Notes under the pieces: generated by a model
Told to the model about the DNA's origin: nothing
The model's input: only the letters and a program-made list of their open reading frames with translations
The model's database searches: none
Made by a program: the position numbers and the translations under genes
Shown here: positions 1 through 5,918 of the stretch, piece by piece
How positions within the stretch are numbered: position 1 is the stretch's first letter
Layout: every line of letters starts with the position of its first letter
Assembly (NCBI GenBank): GCA_021157485.1
Contig: JAGGWO010000026.1
Location: forward strand, 1 to 7,336
DNA length: 7,336 bases
Direction: 5' to 3'
Source of the DNA: Sulfurimonas sp.
GTDB taxonomy: Bacteria; Campylobacterota; Campylobacteria; Campylobacterales; Sulfurimonadaceae

Positions 1-60
1 ATTCGAACCATCGGCCACATCATTAAAAGTGACGTGCTCTACCAGCTGAGCTAACAAGAC
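1..60 (-). tRNA. tRNA-Lys (anticodon UUU), 3' part outside the window
   Basis: Read on the minus strand, the first 60 nt of a tRNA are visible: a 7-nt acceptor strand (60-54), U8-A9, a GCUC/GAGC D stem with its loop, a 5-bp anticodon stem around the loop CUUUUAA, a short variable region, the 5' T-stem strand and the TTCGAAT T-loop. The anticodon lies at 25-27 and reads UUU on the RNA, so the tRNA decodes lysine AAA/AAG. The 3' T-stem strand, acceptor strand and CCA region lie left of position 1. The gene is transcribed away from the bat operon, from the consensus promoter at 89-117. Confidence 0.96.
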
Positions 61-65
61 ATTTG

Positions 66-83
66 CCTCTTATTGTTAAGAGG
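66..83 (-). other. 6-bp hairpin in the tRNA-Lys leader
   Basis: CCTCTT (66-71) and AAGAGG (78-83) form a perfect 6-bp stem with a 6-nt loop. On the tRNA transcript it would occupy almost the whole leader between the predicted start (about 82) and the mature 5' end (60). No T-run follows on either strand, so it does not look like an intrinsic terminator. It may influence 5' processing by RNase P or leader stability; that is inference. Confidence 0.5.
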
Positions 84-88
84 TCGAA

Positions 89-117
89 ATTATAGACAAA
101 AAGCTTTTATATGTCAA
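89..117 (-). promoter_or_regulatory. Full-consensus sigma70 promoter of tRNA-Lys
   Basis: On the minus strand the -35 box is TTGACA (117-112), the spacer is exactly 17 nt (111-95) and the -10 box is TATAAT (94-89). Both hexamers match consensus. Transcription should start near position 82, about 22 nt before the tRNA 5' end. A perfect -35 box is uncommon among the other promoters in this window and fits a highly expressed stable-RNA gene. Confidence 0.9.
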
Positions 118-177
118 GAATTTAGGCCATGAATTGTGATATTTAATAAAAGAGATTACAAATATCTATTTTTTAGC

Positions 178-183
178 TAAAAT
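178..183 (+). promoter_or_regulatory. Candidate -10 box for batA
   Basis: TAAAAT at 178-183 is the best -10-like hexamer just before batA, and the bases around it (171-194) match those around the candidate promoter at 3643-3666 in 20 of 24 positions. No convincing -35 box is seen. If it is used, transcription would begin at about 190-191, at the ATG, giving a nearly leaderless mRNA. This agrees with the absence of a Shine-Dalgarno sequence before 191. A second weak candidate is TTTAAT at 142-147. Confidence 0.4.
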
Positions 184-190
184 AACCCTA

Positions 191-1114
191 ATGAATTATT
201 ACAGTTTCGAATATCCCTACTTAATATTGTTACTTGTACCAATAATCTTTTGTATATATAAATGTAAAGAATATATGAAACCTATATATTTTGTACATCT
301 TCATTTTATGCGTGCGAAAAAAAGATTTTTAAAGTTAGAGTGGATTGTAAAAATCTTAATATTTATACTTCTTGTTGTTGCTCTTAGCTCTCCTATAGTT
401 GTTGATAAGTTTAATCCGTTCAATAGAGATGGCAAAGATATAGTTTTAGCTATAGATGCCAGTGGTTCTATGAATTCTTCAGGATATGACTCCAATAATG
501 ATCTTTCAGGTGGTGAGAGACTTTCCCGATTTGAACTTACTAAGATAGTGGCAAAAGATTTTTTATTAAAAAGATACAGTGATAATGTTGGAATAGTCAT
601 CTATGGAGATTTTGCTTTTATTGCTTCACCTATAACATATGAAAAAGAGATTGTAAGTGAAATGCTTGGCTATTTAACTCAAGGGATGGCTGGGCAAAAT
701 ACAGCTATTGGAGAAGCAATAGCTATGAGTAAGAGAGCTTTTAAGCACTCAATCGCCAAAACTAAAATTATAATCCTACTGAGTGATGGTGAGCATAACA
801 GTGGAACTATCTCTCCAAAAGAAGCTCTTAAATCAATAAAATCTCAAAATATTAAGATATATACAATTGCAATAGGTAACAAAGGTGAAGCAGATGAAGC
901 TCTTTTGGAAAAAATAGCACGTGAGAGTGGAGGAGAATTTTACAGTGCGGTATCTGCAAAAGAGCTACAAAAAGTGTATGAAAAGATTGATAAACTTGAA
1001 TCATCAAAGATAAAATCACGTGAGTATCTGCTAAAGAACTACTATTATCAAACCTTACTACTTTTAGCGGCTGCTCTTTTACTTTTTTTACTCTATAGGG
1101 AGATGAGAAAATGA
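191..1114 (+). CDS. batA: BatA-like VWA-domain membrane protein
   Basis: This 307-residue protein has the BatA plan. Two membrane segments (about 8-25 and 51-70) are joined by a Lys/Arg-rich loop, followed by a von Willebrand factor A domain (about 82-270) and a last membrane segment (about 285-302). The metal-binding MIDAS is intact: DxSxS at D89-S91-S93, T171 in QNTAIGEA and D199 in LLSDG. By the positive-inside rule the VWA domain should face the periplasm. In known systems BatA works with BatB, BatC, BatD and a MoxR ATPase in envelope-stress or aerotolerance complexes; the exact role here is unknown. The ATG at 191 lacks a Shine-Dalgarno, but it gives the normal family N-terminus. The stop overlaps the next gene by 4 bases (ATGA), indicating translational coupling. 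Confidence 0.88.
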   Translation: MNYYSFEYPYLILLLVPIIFCIYKCKEYMKPIYFVHLHFMRAKKRFLKLEWIVKILIFILLVVALSSPIVVDKFNPFNRDGKDIVLAIDASGSMNSSGYDSNNDLSGGERLSRFELTKIVAKDFLLKRYSDNVGIVIYGDFAFIASPITYEKEIVSEMLGYLTQGMAGQNTAIGEAIAMSKRAFKHSIAKTKIIILLSDGEHNSGTISPKEALKSIKSQNIKIYTIAIGNKGEADEALLEKIARESGGEFYSAVSAKELQKVYEKIDKLESSKIKSREYLLKNYYYQTLLLLAAALLLFLLYREMRK

Positions 1115-2556
1115 GCTTCTTAAATCCTGAGTATCTTTGGCTGTTTTTATTTTTAATAGCTGCGTTTATTAAAAAAGATTTTTCACAGTTGCGTTTGACT
1201 TCGTTTGGCTATATCTTGACCTTTGTATTTATAGTTTTAGCACTTATGAGACCTGTCATAGAACAAGAACCTATAAAAACAAAAGAGGTGCTTAGTGATG
1301 TTGTTGTAGCGGTAGATCTCTCTTACTCTATGCAGGCGACTGATATTTTACCTTCAAGGTTGGAGTTTGCTAAAGAGACTTTAGCTCAGCTTGTTAAAAA
1401 AGAACAAAAGAGTAGATTTGGCGTCCTTGGATTTACAACAAACGCAATTATTCTCTCACCGCTCACGCAAGATAGTGAACTACTTTTACATCTTTTTGGT
1501 TCATTAGACGAGAAGTTGATTATGACAAAGGGCAGCTCTATAATGCCAGCACTGCAACTAGCTAGAAAAATGTCAAAGTCAAAAAGAGTGAGTCTCTTAA
1601 TTTTAAGTGATGGTGGGGATGAATTGAACTATTCTGATGAGGCTGCGTTTGCTAAAGAGAATAACTTAGTTGTCAATGTCCTTATGATAGCTACAAAGTC
1701 AGGTGGAACTCTACCTTTACAAAATGGGGAACTTTTAAAAGATGAGTTGGGCGAAATAGTTGTTAGTAGAGAAAATAGCACGATTAAAGTTATATCAAAC
1801 GCAACGAATGGAGTTTACAGTAGCAGTGTTGATGATATTTTAGATGCCCTATCTGCTCAAAGAAAAAATGAGTTTATATCCAATACAACTGTTGTAAAAA
1901 ACTTAGAACTATTTTATTATCTAGTTATTCTTGCAATAGTTACATTTTTGATTAGTGTGACATCTTTAAAAAGATATGTCATCACATTTTTACTTCTTTT
2001 TGGGGTAAGTGTTCAGGCTGATATATTAGAACTGTTTGAGGATGAAAACAGACTAGCATTTAAAGAAGCAAGCAGACTGTATAAATCAGGTGAATATGAG
2101 AAAGCTTTGGTAAAATATGAGTATGTTAAGTCCGATTCATCTGAGTTTAAAGCTCTAGTGTTTTATAATCTTGGTAATACTTTTGTAAGATTAAAAGAGT
2201 TTGAAAAAGCTAGAGAGGCGTATAAAAAATCACTCACTCTGCATAAGACAAAAGAGGCATATGAAAATATGCTCTTTATCTTAAATGTAAAAGAGCAAAG
2301 GCAGATGAGTACAGGTCAGCAAAAAAGTGCTAAAAAATCATCTATTGCTAAAAAGAGAGAGTCATCGCAAAAGAAAAAAGATGGTGGAAGCTCAAATATG
2401 AAAGTGAGTGCAGCAGCAAATAGTGGCGCTGATGATGGTGGCAAGAAAAGTAAGTCAAAGTCTAAAATAGATTTAAATTCGGGTAAAGCGAAACTAAGTT
2501 CTACACAGTATGAACTAATAAACAGGAGGCGAATAGATGAGAAAAAACCTTGGTAA
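1111..2556 (+). CDS. batB: BatB-BatC fusion: VWA domain plus C-terminal TPRs
   Basis: At 481 residues this is longer than a plain BatB of roughly 320-350. The N-terminal part has two membrane segments (about 8-20 and 33-49) and a VWA domain (about 61-250) with MIDAS D69-S71-S73 and D167 in LILSDGG. The third MIDAS position falls at KGSS (140-143), where Ser replaces the usual Thr. A membrane segment follows at about 265-283, then Lys-Arg (287-288) and a second hydrophobic stretch (289-303) ending VQA. This stretch resembles the signal peptide of a stand-alone BatC. Residues about 316-380 form two TPR-like repeats (SGEYEKAL, YNLGNTF, FEKAREAYKKS). The tail (about 398-460) is Lys/Ser-rich and low-complexity. 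I infer a BatB-BatC fusion with both the VWA domain and the TPRs in the periplasm. It overlaps batA by 4 bases and batD by 20. Confidence 0.85.
   Translation: MSFLNPEYLWLFLFLIAAFIKKDFSQLRLTSFGYILTFVFIVLALMRPVIEQEPIKTKEVLSDVVVAVDLSYSMQATDILPSRLEFAKETLAQLVKKEQKSRFGVLGFTTNAIILSPLTQDSELLLHLFGSLDEKLIMTKGSSIMPALQLARKMSKSKRVSLLILSDGGDELNYSDEAAFAKENNLVVNVLMIATKSGGTLPLQNGELLKDELGEIVVSRENSTIKVISNATNGVYSSSVDDILDALSAQRKNEFISNTTVVKNLELFYYLVILAIVTFLISVTSLKRYVITFLLLFGVSVQADILELFEDENRLAFKEASRLYKSGEYEKALVKYEYVKSDSSEFKALVFYNLGNTFVRLKEFEKAREAYKKSLTLHKTKEAYENMLFILNVKEQRQMSTGQQKSAKKSSIAKKRESSQKKKDGGSSNMKVSAAANSGADDGGKKSKSKSKIDLNSGKAKLSSTQYELINRRRIDEKKPW
2524..2529 (+). promoter_or_regulatory. Strong Shine-Dalgarno of batD
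   Basis: AGGAGG lies 7 nt before the ATG at 2537, inside the end of the preceding coding region. It fixes the batD start despite the 20-base overlap and allows reinitiation by ribosomes that are finishing the BatB-BatC protein. Confidence 0.8.
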
Positions 2557-3637
2557 TGTTTTAATTATTTTTTTACTTTTCTTTAACCTAAATTTATTTG
2601 CTTCAACCTATGAGTGGAGTGCTACAGTAAATAAAAAATCTGCTTTTGTAAATGAAGCAATTCTTCTTGAATATGTATGTAAGTTCAGTGATAGAAGTGA
2701 ACTTTATACAATTGACTTCAATCCGGTAGTAGAAAATGAAGAATATGTAATAAAACCTCTAAGCGAGAAAGAGCAGATAATTGACGGAAAAAGAGTAAAT
2801 ATCTTTGAATATATAGCATATGTAAAACGTAGTGGCGAGATTATTTTTGATTTTGATATGGTTATGAAAAAAACAAATAAAGATTCGATTGAAAATACTG
2901 TACTAGGTCGAGACAATGAACAGTATGAGGAGTTTTCATCAACTTATTTGAAACAAAAAAGCCTATATGTTGATGTTAAACGCAGTGAAGCTGATTTAGT
3001 TGGAAGTTTTGAATTGGAAGTTAAAGAGGGCACGTCAAGTATTAAAGCCTATGAGCCATATAGTTTAGAGTTTATAATCAAAGGTATTGGTAATTTTGAA
3101 AAACTAAAACCTTTTTCATTTGAGATAGATGGCGTAAAGGTTTTTTCTCAAAAAGTTATATTAAACAGTTCTTTGAAAAAAGATGGGGAGCATGGGGTTT
3201 GGAGTCAAAAATTTGCTTTTGTAAGTGATAAGAATTTTGTAATTCCAACAGTTGAATTTGAGTATTTTGATATTAAAAAAGAGTCTAATAATCTGCTTCG
3301 TTTTGACGGTGCTAAAGTGGATGTTACACCTGCTTATAAAAAAATGGACTTGCTAGATAAAGAGCAAAAAATGTTTGAATTTAAAGCAGATTATATGTAC
3401 TATCTACTCACGTTTATACTTGGTTTTATAATGGCAAAGATAAATTTTAAAAAAGAGAAAAAACCACAAGACAAGCAAGAGATATTTTGTCAAAGAGTTA
3501 AAGATGCTAAAACATTAGATAAGCTAAGTATACTTTTGGCAATTAATGGCTCAAAGAAGTATTCAGAAGTTCTTCTGAAGATAGAAAAAGGTGAACTTAC
3601 TTCTTTAAACGCAGCAAAAAAATTAATATGCAATTAA
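2537..3637 (+). CDS. batD: BatD-like exported protein with C-terminal membrane anchor
   Basis: This 366-residue protein begins with a signal peptide (about 1-22, probable cleavage LFA|S). It continues as a beta-rich periplasmic region with the BatD-style opening (AFVNEAILLEYV, about 36-47), where the first of several immunoglobulin-like beta modules begins. A single membrane segment (about 287-301) is followed by a basic, probably cytoplasmic tail of about 65 residues. BatD proteins (BatD / oxygen-tolerance family) accompany BatA, BatB and BatC in the same complex, but their biochemical role is not established. It is shorter than many BatD proteins of 500 residues or more, so one beta module may be missing. 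Position in the operon, a strong Shine-Dalgarno and the domain order support the call; sequence identity to the family is low by eye. Confidence 0.78.
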   Translation: MRKNLGNVLIIFLLFFNLNLFASTYEWSATVNKKSAFVNEAILLEYVCKFSDRSELYTIDFNPVVENEEYVIKPLSEKEQIIDGKRVNIFEYIAYVKRSGEIIFDFDMVMKKTNKDSIENTVLGRDNEQYEEFSSTYLKQKSLYVDVKRSEADLVGSFELEVKEGTSSIKAYEPYSLEFIIKGIGNFEKLKPFSFEIDGVKVFSQKVILNSSLKKDGEHGVWSQKFAFVSDKNFVIPTVEFEYFDIKKESNNLLRFDGAKVDVTPAYKKMDLLDKEQKMFEFKADYMYYLLTFILGFIMAKINFKKEKKPQDKQEIFCQRVKDAKTLDKLSILLAINGSKKYSEVLLKIEKGELTSLNAAKKLICN

Positions 3638-3649
3638 ATCAATTTTAAC

Positions 3650-3655
3650 TAGAAT
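3650..3655 (+). promoter_or_regulatory. Candidate -10 box for the lipoprotein pair
   Basis: TAGAAT at 3650-3655 lies in the 45-base gap after batD. No good -35 box is seen. The surrounding 24 bases (3643-3666) closely match those before batA (171-194). The predicted start near 3662 leaves a short leader containing GAGAG (3674-3678) before the ATG at 3683. The lipoproteins could therefore be transcribed separately as well as by read-through from the bat genes. Confidence 0.4.
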
Positions 3656-3682
3656 AAGCCTAATAATTTAAAAGAGAGATAT

Positions 3683-4687
3683 ATGAATAAAACTATTTTA
3701 CTGTTTACAGTTACGCTAATCATGTTTATAATGAGTGGATGTGCACAAAAAGTTAATGTTCGAGCGTTAGAGCCAGCTGAAATAGATAGAGTGGCAGCTA
3801 CAAAGAAAGTGGCAGTCGCAAATTTCAGTAATGATAATGTTGGACTCTCAGGTAAAATAGAAGCGAAACTTGCAAGATTTAGAATAGATAATAAAAGCTA
3901 CTTCACAATAGTTAGTAGAAATGATTTTAACAAAATTGTAGAAGAGCAAAAAATTCAAAATAGTGGTCTTGTAGATCAAAAAACAGTTGTTGATATAGGA
4001 AATCTTATTGGTGCCCAGGCTATTATTTCTGGAAATGTTGGTAAGGCAACATCGCAAAACTCATATTTTTATGTGAGACGTTCTCGTTGTGCTGATAAAA
4101 AGTGTAAAGAGTTGATTTACTATAAAGTTAGATGTATGAAAAAAGTAGTTGGACTCTCTGCTGAACTTAGAATGGTTGATATTGCTCAAGGTGATATCAT
4201 ATATGCAGATACGATGAATAGAAGTAGAACTTACACACACTGTTCTGATGACTCACGTGCTTTACCCTCACGTGAGATGGTTGCACAAGATTTAGCAGAG
4301 TCTATAGCAAATAGTTTCATATATAAACTAACACCTCATTATCGTAACTTTAGAGTTGTTTTACTTGAAGACCCTGATTTAGATTACAGCGATGAACAAG
4401 AGAAGCTTTTAGAAGTTTCTCTCACGTATATAGAGCAGGGTAGGTTTGATAAAGCTGAGCAGTTTCTTTTTCAATTAATCGACTCAACAGACTCTCAAAG
4501 TTATGTTGCGTTTTATAATCTTGGCGTTGTAAAAGAGGCCCAAGGAAATTATCTTGAAGCAAAAGAGTATTATGAAAACGCAGATAATCTCATGATTGAA
4601 CCTGTACAAGAGATAAACGCAGCAGTAATAAGAATCAACTCTTTGATTGAAAAACGTCATAGAGCACAAGCTCAGTTAGCAAGGTAG
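3683..4687 (+). CDS. CsgG/LpoB-like lipoprotein with C-terminal TPRs
   Basis: This is a 334-residue predicted lipoprotein. A short signal peptide ends in the lipobox MSGC (Cys20). Residues about 40-215 resemble the CsgG / LpoB / curli-assembly fold, opening with KKVAVANFSN and continuing with FTIVSRNDFNKIVEEQ and a GNLIGAQAIISGNVG segment. This fold is found in outer-membrane lipoproteins that form secretion pores or activate penicillin-binding proteins. Residues about 243-303 carry two TPR-like repeats (QGRFDKAEQF and AFYNLGVVKEAQGNYLEAKEYY). Four extra cysteines (C136, C141, C151, C187) could form two disulfides in the periplasm. The stop (4685-4687) lies only 9 bases before the LPP20 lipoprotein gene, so the two are surely co-transcribed. 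Whether it forms a pore or is a regulatory lipoprotein cannot be told from sequence. Confidence 0.8.
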   Translation: MNKTILLFTVTLIMFIMSGCAQKVNVRALEPAEIDRVAATKKVAVANFSNDNVGLSGKIEAKLARFRIDNKSYFTIVSRNDFNKIVEEQKIQNSGLVDQKTVVDIGNLIGAQAIISGNVGKATSQNSYFYVRRSRCADKKCKELIYYKVRCMKKVVGLSAELRMVDIAQGDIIYADTMNRSRTYTHCSDDSRALPSREMVAQDLAESIANSFIYKLTPHYRNFRVVLLEDPDLDYSDEQEKLLEVSLTYIEQGRFDKAEQFLFQLIDSTDSQSYVAFYNLGVVKEAQGNYLEAKEYYENADNLMIEPVQEINAAVIRINSLIEKRHRAQAQLAR

Positions 4688-4696
4688 GGAAGTTTC

Positions 4697-5704
4697 GTGT
4701 ATTTAAAACTATTTTTTATCGGTATGAGTTTTTCTTTACTCTTTTTTTCAGGATGTGGTTCACAAAAAAGAGTAGTTGTTGCACAAAAAAAAGAGATTCC
4801 CGCTTGGTATCAACATCCTCCAAAAAGTTCAACTAGTGAATTGTACGCGGTAGGAAGTGGACGTGATAAGCAATCTGCCATCACAGATGCTTTGACGCAG
4901 ATGGTCTCCACTTTAAGTGTATCTGTCTCTTCAAAGTTCAGTGCTAAAACTGTTGTGAAAGAGGGTTCTGTAAATAGTTCTACTGGTGTTTATACAGATG
5001 AGTCAACAAGCGAAGTGCAAAACATACGAATAAGCAACTATGAACTTCTTGAGTCTCAGAGTTTAGGCTTTAAAAACTATGCAGTTTTAATAAAGTCAAA
5101 CAAAAAAAAGCTTTTCGAGAGTATGAAACAAGAGATAGAACAGAATTTTGAGATTATAAAGCAAGAGAGAAAGAGTATAGAGCATCTCAATATGATAAAA
5201 CATCTCTCTTTTTATAAAAAATCAAAAGAGACACTCTCTCGTCTACCAAATACTCTGCTAGTTATGAGTGAGTTAAACGCTGCGTTTGATGGAACTGCTT
5301 ATCTCAGTAAAGCACAAGCTATAAACGCAGAGTATGAGAAGTTGCTCTCATCTATTACTTTTGGTATAAAAAGTAATACTCAAGCAAGAAATTTGATAGC
5401 TCCAATAGCTAAAGGTATTAGTGCTAAAAAGCTAAAAATTGCAGATAGTAGTGGTAAGAAGCATTTTGATATTATGATTACATCTGATATTCAAAGAGCT
5501 TCTTCTTACGGCTTCACTTTAGCTCGCTCAGCGATAAGTATAACTATCAAAGACAGTACAGGCGCAGTTATAGGCTCAAATAAATTAAATTTAACAGGAC
5601 AATCAAGCCAAGGCTTTGGTATTGCAAAAGAGAATGTAGCTCTCAAACTTAATGCTTTAATAGCCAAAGAGGGAATAGCTGAGGTTATAGGCTTAGAAAT
5701 CTAG
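4697..5704 (+). CDS. LPP20-family lipoprotein
   Basis: This 335-residue protein starts at GTG. Its ribosome-binding site (AGG and AGGGA, about 4682-4691) overlaps the stop codon of the preceding gene, which supports coupling. The signal peptide ends with the lipobox FSGC (Cys20). The segment at about 34-70 has the LPP20 signature: IPAWYQHPP followed by LYAVGSGRDKQSAITDAL. Family members include Helicobacter outer-membrane lipoprotein LPP20 and the flagellar disk protein FlgP of Campylobacter and Vibrio. The remaining 260 residues are longer than a minimal LPP20 domain. They include a charged helical region (about 135-180) and a beta-rich C-terminus. Pairing of a CsgG-like lipoprotein with an LPP20 lipoprotein suggests a joint outer-membrane assembly; a link to flagella is not supported by neighbours here. 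No clear terminator follows. Confidence 0.82.
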   Translation: MYLKLFFIGMSFSLLFFSGCGSQKRVVVAQKKEIPAWYQHPPKSSTSELYAVGSGRDKQSAITDALTQMVSTLSVSVSSKFSAKTVVKEGSVNSSTGVYTDESTSEVQNIRISNYELLESQSLGFKNYAVLIKSNKKKLFESMKQEIEQNFEIIKQERKSIEHLNMIKHLSFYKKSKETLSRLPNTLLVMSELNAAFDGTAYLSKAQAINAEYEKLLSSITFGIKSNTQARNLIAPIAKGISAKKLKIADSSGKKHFDIMITSDIQRASSYGFTLARSAISITIKDSTGAVIGSNKLNLTGQSSQGFGIAKENVALKLNALIAKEGIAEVIGLEI

Positions 5705-5730
5705 TTTCCTTTGTATTTACCTCATTTTGT

Positions 5731-5736
5731 TATAAT
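5731..5736 (+). promoter_or_regulatory. Extended -10 promoter of the riboswitch leader
   Basis: TATAAT at 5731-5736 is preceded by TGT (extended -10 context) and a T-rich upstream stretch, as is usual for Campylobacterota sigma70 promoters with no conserved -35 box. The expected start is about 5743, two bases before the first base of the predicted outer helix of the leader RNA. The whole structured element would therefore be transcribed with almost no extra 5' sequence. Confidence 0.75.
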
Positions 5737-5744
5737 TACACCAT

Positions 5745-5838
5745 AGATAAGTATAAGAAAAGCCAATCTTGTTGCGAAGCAAGCGCGGAAAGTTATGGGT
5801 CTCTTGTAGATCGCCAGACTGCCGACGTATTTATATCT
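5745..5838 (+). promoter_or_regulatory. Putative cyclic-dinucleotide (GEMM-I / c-di-GMP-I type) riboswitch aptamer
   Basis: Seen directly: a 6-bp hairpin capped by a GCGA tetraloop (stem 5768-5773 with 5778-5783, one G-U pair), then CGCGGAAAG (5784-5792). A second hairpin follows (5796-5802 with 5808-5811 and 5814-5816, 2-nt bulge 5812-5813, loop 5803-5807), and then the block GCCAGACTGCCGA (5813-5825). From memory of the Vibrio Vc2 and Geobacter GEMM aptamers, the order, the spacing (6-bp GNRA hairpin, 9 nt to the end of AAAG) and the GCCGGGYTGCCGA-like 3' block all match. The pair C5763-G5788 would replace G21-C46 of Vc2, and C5764 can pair with G5787 or G5821. An imperfect in-register outer helix joins 5745-5757 to 5826-5838. 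GEMM RNAs bind c-di-GMP or, in a subclass, 3',3'-cGAMP. The family assignment is by eye. Confidence 0.75.
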
Positions 5839-5912
5839 CCCCATTTTCTATATCTATCTTAATTTTAAACAATTGTAAATTTCTGATTTATAGTTGCAAA
5901 TTAACATGGAGA
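5836..5912 (+). promoter_or_regulatory. Candidate expression platform: anti-SD and SD of the 102-residue gene
   Basis: TCTCC (5836-5840), just 3' of the aptamer, is exactly complementary to the Shine-Dalgarno GGAGA (5908-5912), which sits 6 nt before the ATG at 5919. The first three bases of TCTCC also take part in the outer helix of the aptamer (partners 5745-5747). Aptamer closure would therefore compete with Shine-Dalgarno sequestration, which predicts translation turned on by ligand. No hairpin followed by a T-run is seen, so control by termination is less likely. The outer helix is A/U-rich and weak, so the direction of switching is uncertain. Confidence 0.5.
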
Positions 5913-5918
5913 AATATC

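Noticed and set aside
66..83. Inverted repeat as an intrinsic terminator
   Set aside because: No T-run follows on either strand and the stem is only 6 bp; it lies in the leader of the tRNA transcript.
301..600. Minus-strand open frame of 99 codons opposite batA
   Set aside because: It is antisense to the VWA domain, including the MIDAS motif; no start signals or recognisable protein features.
4697..5704. Assignment of the LPP20 lipoprotein as flagellar FlgP
   Set aside because: The protein is much longer than FlgP, and none of the neighbours in the window is a flagellar gene; only family membership is supported.
5869..5876. Perfect 8-base palindrome ACAATTGT in the leader of the 102-residue gene
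   Set aside because: Such short AT-rich palindromes are expected by chance in this composition, and it has no second copy or promoter context.
5769..5918. A 50-residue upstream extension of the 102-residue protein from a TTG at 5769
   Set aside because: The TTG lies inside the predicted aptamer stem with no Shine-Dalgarno. The extension is Cys/Arg-rich and unlike a protein start, while the ATG at 5919 has a good Shine-Dalgarno and begins a signal peptide.
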